Source of the DNA: Fonsecaea monophora
Taxonomy: Eukaryota > Ascomycota > Eurotiomycetes > Chaetothyriales > Herpotrichiellaceae
Reading direction: 5' to 3'
Length of the DNA: 52,007 bases
Assembly (NCBI RefSeq): GCF_001642475.1
Contig: NW_019174092.1
Coordinates: 1 to 52,007, forward strand
Part shown: positions 29,540 to 39,119 of the stretch, piece by piece
Layout: the number at the start of each line of letters is the position of its first letter
Position numbering within the stretch: the first letter of the stretch is position 1
The notes under the pieces: model-generated
Told to the model about the DNA's origin: nothing
Seen by the model: the letters and a program-made list of their open reading frames with translations, nothing else
Database searches by the model: none
Position numbers and translations under genes: made by a program

Positions 29540-29910
29540 ACACCCTGAAAGAAACAAGGCTCGCGGCAGCCCATCTTGCCGTAATACCACCACACCATCG
29601 GGCCTTGGCCCGTAGGCTGTTAGGTATTCAGCCGGTATCAGGCACCATGAAGGTATCACCCATCGGGGCTATTAGCCACCATCGGGTATGGCCGCAGGCA
29701 CATACAAGTCTGTCTATGGGCCTTTGCATGGACGACTGATCAGAAGCATCAAGTGAGGCTCGGGTTTGCCTGGTATATTCTCACAGCGGTCCAGCTGAGA
29801 TTTTACTGTCAACAGGCCGGCTGGTATCAACCATAGCTCTTTTCTGCGGCACAAGAATGAAATGACCGGGCCTGCTCCGGAAAGCATTCCATCAGAAAGG
29901 ATTGTGGTCG
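29540..29910. repeat. Dispersed repeat family, minus orientation
   Basis: At 29580-29700 the words ACCACACCATCGGGCCTTGG, GGTATTCAGCCGGTATCAGG and CACCATCGGGTATGGCC are the reverse complement of the GATAGCCCATGGCCGAT family on the left. No gene is seen. Confidence 0.45.
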
Positions 29911-30246
29911 CTGGGAACGGCGGGGGGCGAAGGGGGATCGGTCCAGCGCAGTCGGGACTTGCGGTTGGGGGGAACAGACATGATTCGATCGTCGCCGACG
30001 TTTTTGTTGCACGCATGGGCTGTCTAGAGCCTGGCCGCAGGTGGGTGGAAGAGGGGATTGCATCGTCCAAACAACGCACAGAGGCCTCCTCAGCTGGTCC
30101 GCCACAAGAAGAGAGAACGAGGGTCATGTATATCTCAGCAAAGGGGTTGTTGACTTGCCAAGAGCCGCTAATGCAAGAGCAGGACATGATATCGTGGGTG
30201 TCAGTTGTGGCCCGTGCACCAACTTCGTGCATTAGCGGCTCTTGGC
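29911..30246 (+). repeat. Dispersed repeat, copy B, with hairpin (partner at 2440-2800)
   Basis: This is the second copy of the repeat at 2440-2800, same orientation, with some short deletions. It ends with a hairpin whose arms are at 30158-30176 (GCCAAGAGCCGCTAATGCA) and 30228-30246 (TGCATTAGCGGCTCTTGGC). The arm bases differ from copy A at two positions, and both changes are matched in the opposite arm. Confidence 0.75.
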
Positions 30247-30249
30247 CAA

Positions 30250-33180
30250 CGCGCACAAAACTTTTCTTCATGTCCAGCAAACTTGGTCCGATCGACAACT
30301 AACTCCCAGCATGGAAAATGTCCTCTACACAGTCAAGTCACTCTGCTGTCCCTACGACAAGCATTACAGTACAACACCACACCACACGGCACCGCCTAAT
30401 AGGGCGTGAGGTATCAGTATCAGCCAAAGGTCCAATCACACCCTGCGTTGGCCACACCGGCATCTTCAGGCGGAGGAAATTCGATATGCCTGCAGTTTGC
30501 CAGCAGGGGATTGTAAGAACCACAGCCCACAGCTATATCTTCATCGTTGGCTAACAGACAGACTCTTCACGGATCGTTCCTCACTTCGGGCGTTGGGGCC
30601 ACGAGCCTCTCTCTTCCTTTGGTCCGCCGAGTGTTGACGGATATCCATGAAAAGACACATGCCTCTTGGAAAGACCCGAGAGAGGGGGGAGGGGGTGGGC
30701 TAGCTAGCTAGCTGCAGAGATTTCACGATCTGGAACGAAGGCAGAACGAGAAGCATAGCCAGTCTCCAGACGAGCCGCTTTCAATAAGAATGAGGACACC
30801 GCGCCGCACCATCACACCACCGGGCTATCAGCAATCAGTGATCAGGCTGATATCAGGTATGACCCCATCGGACTATCATCCCTCAGCTAAAGGACATACA
30901 ACTCACATCTCGCGAGGTGTACCGGGGCGCGCATAACGCCCCCAGGCCTGTCACCTTGCTATGTCCAGGAAGGTCTGTTCTTTTCCTGCGTTTGACCATG
31001 CCGTTGACTGATTTATATGCAGAGAAAGCCGCGAAGATTCGCTGGCCACGGATACCTCACAGAGCCAATTCAAGTGCCAGCCAGACCAGTCTGCTTTGCC
31101 CTGGCCGACTTCTGCGCTGTGCTCTTCTGTCCTGCCTGCCTGACTTTGTGTTCGAAGGGGTCGAGCTTCTCCTTCAGACTGTTGAAGGGGGGCAAATGCT
31201 GTAACACCACCGGAACGAGAGGAGGGAGCGAGGATGGTGTGAACCAGCTGACATAGTCGACCGCCACCGAGCCAGGCTTTGGAAAGCCCGATTCAGAGCT
31301 TCTGGAGCCGCACGGGTGGGTTGGCGTTGTGCGCAGGAAGACCTTTGATCAACAGAAAGACCTACTCGAAATGGAGGCCGCGGGTCTCGAGACTATGGGC
31401 CTCTTCGCTGGAGACCTCGCTCTCGACTATCAGGTTTGATCAAAATCGCCTTGCTAACGTCAAACTAACGAGGAAACCTGGCCCTGTCAAAGGCACAGCA
31501 GGAGAGCGATAGCGAGGTCCGACAGGATCAACAGATTGGCAACCTGCTGATTATAGGCAGTGGGTGGCAGAATGCCTAGTAACAGAGAACAGGACAGTGA
31601 CCAGATACAGCGTAAATGGCCCTCAGGCTGTTCAACAGCCTCGAAAGTCCCAGGCCATCTGGACCACCCGGCAACGATCAATGAGGCCCTTGGGATGCTC
31701 CCAATCGACATCTCGCGAGTGAACAGTGTCTCACCGAGGAAACAGCGCCATCGAGATGGAGGAATCGCTCGTGTGGGCGCCAGGAGGTGGAATTACCCTT
31801 TTGGGCGATTTGGGTGACTCGTTCCAAAGTGTCCGTCACGACACCGTTTTGTCCATTGGAGCGCAATTCAAACACGACCCCGAATCAACTGCCTGTTCAA
31901 CCATTTTGGTTGATGGGCCTTGAGGAGATGGCAGAACTCGTCCCTCTGCGATGAAATGGTCGACAGCAGTCGTGGCGGTGGGATGGATCACCCTGATTGC
32001 TTTTTCCCAATCGGGACTTGCCGCAATTGGAAGACTTCCGCTTTGGGTTGACGAGAATTGCCCTACCACCAAGCAGATCTCGCGCCATGGCCTGCGACTT
32101 GATCGATGGGCCTGAAGACACCAATTCCGCAGTGACCTCTCCTGGCGCCGTCCCAGGGTCGTTTCGTGACAGGTAATCCTGTAATGGCCACTGCATTGCC
32201 TATCACGCCAGAGATGCGGGATCTTCAGGTACTTCTTGAGCTTCGTGGCGGATTCTCACCACCATGAGTGCTTCGCCACTTAGAGAGTGCGTGACGCTCC
32301 AAAGCGACCTCGAACCTCTTGACCTTGGGTGGCCTCATCTCCAACTGCTTGCCAAAGTAGATAAGGCGATCTCCAGATGCTCAACGGTGTCGTAGACTCC
32401 CCTTGTTCTATCTTGGCCCAACGCAAGCTTGGCGATGAAGAGCGCCAGCCACAAGCTCGGTCTTGTTGGAAAATGGTTTGGATTTGTCGACGTCAGTACA
32501 GCAGTCGCGCAATAGTCGGACGTGATACTCCATGAAGGGTAAGCCACAGAGGAGGAGGGAGAAGAGGAAGAAGAAGACGATGGCATTCTGGGCGATGAAT
32601 TGGACGAGCCAACTGCGAATGAAGGCGACAATCCGGAGGCCCAGCAGGCGGTGGAAGACATGGTCGGACCTCACCTGATACTTCCGTTATTGAGTCATCT
32701 GCGGAACTTCTGTATGGTCTGATACACGCCCGGTCGTCACGCTCTTCGCTGAAGACTTCGTGGGGTCCCCGAGAGATATCGGGGCGGATTCGCAAGCAAA
32801 GCTGATTGTGAAATTGGCATCGAGGTCGGCATCAATACCCTCTCGCGGCCTCCTGGAAGGCATGCGCCTCAGTTGTTCCACCGAGGGCCACTCGGCCTAT
32901 AGCAACGCCAACGGCCTGTCTCCAGAGGACACTCTGGTGCCACCGGAGTCTGTTTACCTGTCATGGTGGCGAGAATCCGTTTCAACCCAGCCCGGGCAGC
33001 ACGCGCCGCGGCATTCCGAGGACTGATGAGAGAATCAGTGGAGCAGGAAATGATGGAGAGAACATTGATGAAGAAGTGGTTGCTCAAGATTCGCCAACTC
33101 GGCATGCCTTCCCTTGTTGGTATTTACTCGCTGGTGCTGTGGTGGTGGTCTGCACCTTGATTCCTGTCAGAGTGCCTCTC
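30250..33180. other. Three-kb stretch without recognisable gene
   Basis: Minus-orientation members of the dispersed repeat family occur near 30380-30440 and 30800-30900. Minus-strand frames at 31836-32072 and 32408-32674 (LPFMEYHVRLLRDCCTDVDK) look coding-like but match no family I know. A plus-strand acidic run (EEEEGEEEEEDD) lies at 32549-32580. No intact gene can be built. Confidence 0.35.
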
Positions 33181-33189
33181 GCGGAATGT

Positions 33190-34060
33190 GAGTTTTATAT
33201 CCTTTGGCTGAGGGATGATTCAGACCTGATAAACTGATATTCGACAGTTGATAACCCATATTCCATGGCCGATGGTGTGGTTGTGCTGGGGGTGATCCGC
33301 AAACCTCAATTCCCTCTAAGTCCTCTCAAGATTCGAGTCAAGCTTGTCTCCGCTTGCTGATACCTACTGTGATACACGATCCTCGATGCCTGATAGTCGA
33401 TAACCCACAGTCCACGGCCTGATGGTTCGGTGCTTTGGTGTTTTGGTGAAAAACCTTAATTCTTTCCGAGTGCACTCACGCACCACGATTTGAGGCTCTC
33501 TTGGCTAACAATTGATACCAGATACATAATCCACGACACTCCAATAGCTACTACACAAAATCTCATCGCTGACAGCCCTCTGGTTGCAGTGGTAGCTGCT
33601 GGCGCTGGTGTTTTGCCACCCAAACCTTAAATTCCCGCAAACCTTAAATCCTGTCAGACTGCCTTTGCACCCCTCGAGTTTTGTACCTTTTCGCTGGGGC
33701 CTCACCGACGCCAGATAATTGATTTTTTACGTCTGATACACGATTCTACGATCACGAATACCCTCCTCCTCCAATCTCACAGTAAATACCGTGCTGGTTG
33801 TGTAGTTGTGGTGTTTTGCCACTCAAACCTTAAATTCTCGCCAAACCTTAATTTCTGGCAGAGTGCCCTTTGCACCGTATGGATTCAACGCCCTTTGGCT
33901 GCAGCACTACTGAGACCTGCCAACTAGTAACTAACACATCATACGTGATTCTACGATAGAGAATACCTCCCCCGTCAAATCTCAGAGTAAATTACCCCCT
34001 GGTGCTGGAGTTGTGGGTGTTTTCGGTTTTTTGCCACCCAAACCTTAATTGTGCTGAGTC
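33190..34060 (+). repeat. Tandem array of about 190-bp degenerate units
   Basis: Each unit contains GATAC-rich words, then a TGGTGTTTTG(CCACCC) box, AAACCTTAA, a TGYCAGAGTGCCTTTGCACC box and CTTTGGCTG. Clear units start near 33200, 33390, 33540, 33720 and 33910. The array joins the dispersed GATAGCCCATGG family (5' units) and the AAACCTTAA repeat (3' units) in one larger repeat. Confidence 0.65.
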
Positions 34061-34160
34061 AGCGATACCGATATTGCACCCCCATGCTTTGTGTATTGCC
34101 CGTCCATCCCGATGTGCTGTCGATCTCGGTACACTTCAATCTCGGTACACGTCAATTTCG
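33590..34160 (+). repeat. Right arm of long inverted repeat (partner 26800-27240)
   Basis: Matches the reverse complement of 26800-27240, including ATATTGCACCCCCATGCTTT, GTGTATTGCCCGTCCATCC and GAGTCAGCGAT. The arm ends where the TCGGTACTCGTC minisatellite begins. Confidence 0.7.
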
Positions 34161-34440
34161 GTACTCGTCGATCTTGATGCTTGTCGATCTTTCGTCAATC
34201 TCGGTACTTGTCGCCCCCACGTCGATCCCTCTCCAATCTCGGTACTCGCCAATTTCGTTACTTGTCGATCCTTCGTCGATCTCTCGTCGGTTTCGGTACT
34301 TGTCAGTCTCGGTACTCGTTGATCCCTGCCGATCCCCTGTCGATCACCCATCGATCCCCCGTCGATTTCGGTACTCATCCATCTCGGTACTCGTCGATCT
34401 CTTGTCGATCCCTCGTCCATCTCTCCATCTCGTTGCTCGT
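34120..34440 (+). repeat. Minisatellite of TCGGTACTCGTCGATC words
   Basis: About twenty irregular units combine TCGGTACTCGTC, TCGATCCC and CGTCGATCT. The unit length is about 16 bp but varies. All six frames across it are repetitive and were not treated as genes. Confidence 0.85.
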
Positions 34441-34503
34441 CCTTGACATACTCCTCTCTCCCCTCTCCACCGCTGTTCAAGCCCCCAACAGGAAGAGCCG
34501 TAT

Positions 34504-34890
34504 CACATCCGCGGCCTGGAGCAGGGAATCTCCACCATTGGGGCGCAGTCACGACACGAACCTACCGCCATTGTGCCGCCGGTAGAAAGACACACACACT
34601 CCGCCTCGTGCGGGTTACCCAGGAAGAAGTTACAGATCACGGCGAAGCCTGGAATAGGAGGAACATCTACTGTCAAGGTGCAATCACGACATGAACCTAC
34701 CCAGCGAAGAGGCCATTGTGCCGCCGCACCGGTAGAAAGGCACACGCCCAGCCCCGTGCGAGTCTCCAGGAAGAAGTTACAGATCACGGCGCAGCCTGGA
34801 ATAGGAGGAATATCTACTGTCAAGGTGCAATCACGATATGAACCTAGGTACCCAGCGAAGAGGCCTTTGTGCCGCCGCAGCTCCGCCTCG
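34504..34890 (+). repeat. Tandem repeat of about 135-bp units, 2-3 copies
   Basis: Two clear units share AGGAAGAAGTTACAGATCAC, GCCTGGAATAGGAGGAA, ATCTACTGTCAAGGTGCAAT and TGTGCCGCCG(CA)CCGGTAG. A third, partial and more diverged unit lies at 34504-34600. Non-coding. Confidence 0.8.
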
Positions 34891-34899
34891 TGAGGAGAA

Positions 34900-35950
34900 G
34901 TAAGCCTCGTACGTTACCCTGCCTCGTGCGGAGTTCCACCGCCTCATATCTCAGCCGAAACAAGACGTCGAGGCTGCGGTCGATAATTCACACACAGAAG
35001 CGAGCCCGACGCGCAGTCAACGTCAACGATATGATTCCTGGGCAGAGACATGATATTGGATCCCATGTGTGTGTATTACGCATCTATCTCTGTTTGCTCG
35101 CCCTTGTTTTGGGGGAGTTTTGCTAGCTAATTACTGTCCAGTGTGATCACCCTTGATCATTCCACTGGGCCATCCATCCATGCCATGCCGTCCCATGCTC
35201 ACCACTGAGTAATCAGTACAATTAGTAGGATGTGCCATGATCCCAGTCCCGTCCAGTCCAGTTCAATCCCCTTGAATCCAGTCCATTCCATTCCGGTCCA
35301 GGTCAATCCAGTCCCCAGCTCACTGTGCTGACAGTTCAACACGCGGTGAGTCTTTTGTAATATCCTGCGTACCATGTAATTCCAATTCCGGCTTCAGTGT
35401 CGGTTCGAGTTCTGGCTTGTGCTCTGATTCTGACAAGGGGTATGGGTGCTCTGGCTCCGGCAAACCCAAACCCTTCCACAGAGCAACCAGCCCAACCGGG
35501 CCGACGACATCCATCTCCAGTCCAGTCGATCAACAGTGAGCAGCTCATTGTGTTGTTTTTGGTGTTTTGTAAAATGTGTTTGAATGGACTTGGCGAATAA
35601 AGAAACCCCATCTATGAAAAGGAAATCCAGCTTTTTTTTTGGTGATTGGCTTGCTCAGCCAGCAAGGCCGGCAAGACTTTTCAATTGTTTTTGGTGTTTG
35701 GGTGTTGTTGGGGAGTGGTGATGGGTGATGGGTGATGTGTTGCTGTGCTGGCCAACCCAGGCTCTCAAGGCACGTGTCTGTCTGCCCTGCCTGCGCCCAG
35801 CACTTGGCTGCGCCACCACCGATGCTGCCTGCGGTCTGCTGGCATGTCAAAGTCGATTCCATGTGTTCGTATGCTGTATCTCGATTGCAAACCCGTGGCA
35901 TGGTCCGGTGTCAATGTCAGGACCTGCCAACAAACCCGTACAGTCTGGTG
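34900..35950. other. Gene-free stretch with CCAGTCCAGTTC simple repeats
   Basis: Positions 35245-35325 hold irregular CCAGTCCAGT/CAATCCAGTC words. 35400-35470 is rich in GGTTCGAGTTCTGG words. 35690-35740 has GGTGATGGGTGATGGGTGAT. No gene is supported. Confidence 0.45.
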
Positions 35951-35961
35951 TCCATGGCATT

Positions 35962-36438
35962 TCACTCCAACATCCACAGGATGCGGTCGAGCTCTTTCTG
36001 GAATCTGGCTCGCTCCGCCTTGCTGTCAAAGTGCAGAGTCTCGAGCTCTTCGGGAGTCGGACTGATCGAGTCGTGCACCAGCTTGACGTCTTCTCTGATG
36101 CCGTCCCAGTCGACCAGCGCATTCATAAAATCCTCCGATGCCAGCGACGACCAGGTCTGGCGCATCCAGGGACCGTCGCTGTACACCGAATTGACGTCTC
36201 TTCCAAACTGGTCTGCCTCGCTGAGGTCCTTGAACTTGGACATCTTGATGGTGTAGTCGCGTTCGACCTCGTCATGGCCTGCAGGCAGAACCACAGACAT
36301 GGAGCCTTGGTTCCCGTGGCGGACGCGACTGGGGAAGTGCGTGCGCTCTTGGCCCAAGAACTGGGAAACACAGATTTTTCCCTTGGATTGATCCTCTGTA
36401 GCTTCGTTGGTCTTGCTACCAGTCTCGCCCACTGCCAT
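35962..36438 (-). CDS. Small ORF next to the MAT auxiliary gene, unknown function
   Basis: A 158-codon minus-strand frame runs from the ATG at 36438 to a TGA at 35962-35964. Its composition is coding-like and hydrophilic; it contains GSMSVVLPAGHDEVERDYT, a run VNSVYSDGPWMRQTWSSLAS and a charged C-terminal helix (SKAERARFQKELDRILWML). No domain is recognised. The ATG is only 13 bp beyond the stop codon of the upstream gene (36452), on the same strand but in another frame. It could be a separate gene, the second cistron of one transcript or the frameshifted C-terminus of the upstream protein. The long plus-strand frame over the same bases is its shadow. Confidence 0.55.
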   Translation of the reverse strand: MAVGETGSKTNEATEDQSKGKICVSQFLGQERTHFPSRVRHGNQGSMSVVLPAGHDEVERDYTIKMSKFKDLSEADQFGRDVNSVYSDGPWMRQTWSSLASEDFMNALVDWDGIREDVKLVHDSISPTPEELETLHFDSKAERARFQKELDRILWMLE

Positions 36439-36451
36439 GCTCTCGTCATCT

Positions 36452-37448
36452 TCAATTAATTGTGTGGGGACGCCGAAGTCGCAGTTCTTCGAACTTGGTG
36501 GGTGGATGCCAGGATCGAATGGATATCATGGGAAAGACCCTCGGAGGGTTCTGAGGCGCTGGCAAGGCTCCCATAATACCGGCTTCCAAACGACCGATGG
36601 TGGGGACATAATCTTCCAATCGCTCGGGGCCGTGACTTGAGACATCGTACCGGAGAGTCGGGTCCTCTCTGTATGGATTCGGCTGAAAGGTCATACTGTA
36701 ACTTTGCTGGCTGAGCATTAAGCTCGGATTTGGCTGTTGCTCATCTGGATTGTCAAAGTCAAGCAGTTTCGTTGTCGCCGCCGGAGCCGTGCTCACAGGG
36801 AGAGGAGTTTCTGAGATCCATCTTTCAAGCGCTTCTTCCTCACGATGGGCATCCCCGATGATTCTTATTCCACCAATCGGAATGACTTGGTAAGAAGACT
36901 TTGGTATAGTCTCCGTACGATTGAGCCCGATTGGTGTACCAGGTGCCATGTTGAGTAAGAAGTTCTCCCACCCCTTGCTGCCATGCTGATACATGGGCCG
37001 GGCGCAGGCAAGGTAAAAAGAGTTGACGTCTCTAGCTATATCCCGCACCAAGAGCTCCTTCACTGCCTGCACGAATTGCAGATTGGCATCCAGAGCTAGG
37101 ATTGCAGCGAATCTAGCCCTACTTCCCGCAGAGGGAAACAAGTCGGGGGCGCGGAGAAGTCTCAGAACCTCTTTGCTCGAAAACTTGAGACGCCGGATTT
37201 GCTCATCCACATCGAGGGGACGGACGAGCTTCACAAGTGGAAACGCCTTAGCGCGGAGGATCTCAAGGCTAAGAGTGACGAGATACTCTTCGCTGCACAC
37301 TTGCACCACCTGGCCCTCACCTATTGTAGCAGAATCAGAGACTGTTCACCACTAAATGGAAAGGCCACTCACTGTTCAGGATACCTCGATGTTTCTTCTT
37401 CTCTTCCAAATATCTGCCATTGAAATACGCAAGAATTTGCTCAGCCAT
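36452..37448 (-). CDS. Auxiliary mating-type gene, MAT1-1-4-like candidate
   Basis: Exon 1 runs 37448-37373 and exon 2 37320-36452, joined by a 52-nt intron (GTGAGT...AATAG) to 314 codons in frame. The start MAEQILAYFNGRYLEEKKKH is well placed, 424 bp from and divergent to MAT1-1-1. The central part has predicted helices (DEQIRRLKFSSKEVLRLLRA, then NLQFVQAVKELLVRDIARD). The C-terminal third is Pro/Gln-rich. No DNA-binding domain is recognised. In several Eurotiomycete MAT1-1 idiomorphs a second gene of about this size, called MAT1-1-4, lies beside MAT1-1-1; Lecanoromycetes have other auxiliary genes in this place. The assignment rests on position and size, not on sequence match. Confidence 0.6.
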
Positions 37449-37871
37449 GATGGAAAGCTGGGTGCTGTTGAGGGGTTGCGCATGTACAGTTTTCGATGAT
37501 GAAGCCACGAATCTGTAGCTTGAAATAGAAGATGAACAACTCGAGGAAGCCGCATAATGAAGGCAGTTTACGACGCGGGGACGGAATTCACTTGTTTCAA
37601 ATGAAGGAGGCTTGGCAAGATAAAAATGTGATGATACAACAATATCAGTGGCGAAGGTGAGGCAAAAAGTGAATACATGGTGAAGTGCAACCAGGGTGAC
37701 TTGAGAATAAATTTTCAATCACTTCAAATCCTTTTGATTTTCTTCTCATTCAACCATTCTCCAATTTTCGTTTCATTCACGCCACAGAATTGAGTCATCA
37801 ACGCCACAGAATTAGATCATCAACGCCACATTCCAAGTTCTTTGTTTCTTTGTTTAAAAGGTCCGAGCGTC
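37449..37871. promoter_or_regulatory. Divergent promoter between the two MAT genes
   Basis: The 423-bp intergenic region is AT-rich. Close to MAT1-1-1 (37778-37826) a 22-bp unit, CAACGCCACAGAATTRGATC-like, is repeated twice and begun a third time. The first unit contains TGAGTCA (37791-37797), a match to the AP-1/Gcn4 core, changed to TAGATCA in the second. No clear TATA box is seen. Confidence 0.5.
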
Positions 37872-39119
37872 ATGCCTACTCAAAGCAAGATGGTTGCAGA
37901 CGACAATTCAATCCCAGCTGCGCTTCATGACTTCTTTCGTTCACTTGCACCAGAGCAACTGAGCTCAATCACCGAAGCTATTGCAGCTGTCATCCCTGTG
38001 CGCTCGACAAGCGAGAGGCGCAGGTCCTTCGTAGCGTGCAACAGACGGGCTATGACTACCAAGCGTCCTCTGAATGGCTTTATCGCATATCGAGGTGAGT
38101 ACAACCATCTCCTCTCCTGGTCTCCGCTAATAACGTGATAGCATACTACAGCCCGGTGTTCAAGGGTGCAACCCAAAAAGTGAAAAGTGGCTTCATCAGG
38201 ACTATGTGGGGAGAAGACAAGAAGAGATCGATGTGGACTTTGTTGGGAAAAGCATACTCCGACTTGAGAGACCATCATATGGAGGCCATCACAGTGGACA
38301 GGTTTCTGGCAGTTGCTGTTCCATTGCTTCCGATCGTCCCCATCGATCTGTACCTCACCAAGATGGGCTGGATACTCACCGTCGACGCCAGTGGTGAATC
38401 AGTCCTGATGCGATCTGCAAAATTCAATCCGGAACTGTTGGCTGCAGAGTATCCTCATCACACCAACTTGTCAGAACAAGATATCGTGGAACACTGTTAC
38501 CGCCGCGGCCTGGTTGACCGTGGCCGTCGTCAGCGAACACGCCAACACCCATTGCGTGATGCGCTGGTTCAAAATGGCATGATGACAGACACAGACGTTG
38601 GTGCGATGGGCGGCAATGCTGTTTCTCACGACACACCTCCCGGCTGTGGTGCCTTGGCTCTTGCAGTTGTTCCTCAGACGGTATGTCATCAGTCCGGATT
38701 CTCAGTTCAGTTTCAATCGTCCAACCCATACTTGAGTCTAAAGCTGACTGACTTTATCAAATCAGGTTACTTCACCTTCCTCGGCCGAAAGCGTGAGCAG
38801 CAGCCCAGTCAGCCATACTCAAGAGCAGCAGTTGCCGACCCCTACTAGCAGTTCTGCCACCACTCCCAGTCTTGTTGTCGACAATGAAAATGAATATCAT
38901 CATACAAATCTCGACTACCTTACAATTGAGGCTGTTACTGCCGACCAGCAATCTGCATATGCTCGAACCAACGGAGCTGGTCTTGCTGCGCTTCACTTCC
39001 ATCCTCAGATTTCCCCCCCAATCTTAGGGTTTGATCCCCGGATCGTCCAAGATGACTTTGACCCCTTCAATCTGGACGTCTTCGGGTTCGACTTGAACGA
39101 TAATGTGAAGAACATGTGA
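37872..39119 (+). CDS. MAT1-1-1: MAT1-1-1 mating-type protein (alpha-box transcription factor)
   Basis: Exons are 37872-38094, 38142-38680 and 38766-39119, giving 371 codons with intact phases. Introns are 47 nt (GTGAGT...TGATAG, CTAATAAC branch) and 85 nt (GTATGT...ATCAG, GCTGAC branch). The alpha box spans residues 64-119: KRPLNGFIAYR, then AYYSPVFKGATQKVKSGFI, the WGEDKKRSMWTLL turn and GKAYSDLRDH. The first intron splits the alpha box at the position usual for MAT1-1-1. Length is close to that of Eurotiomycete MAT1-1-1. The protein is the master regulator of the MAT1-1 mating type, acting in the nucleus with Mcm1-type partners. The start follows GCGTC; an in-frame ATG at residue 7 is an alternative. 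No defect is seen, so the gene should be functional. Confidence 0.93.

Noticed and set aside
26905..34055. AAACCTTAA repeats as telomere-like sequence
   Set aside because: The word is not a TTAGGG or related telomeric unit and lies in an internal inverted repeat.
35725..36459. 244-codon plus-strand frame
   Set aside because: It is antisense to the 158-codon frame at 35962-36438, which has the better composition, and shows no domain.
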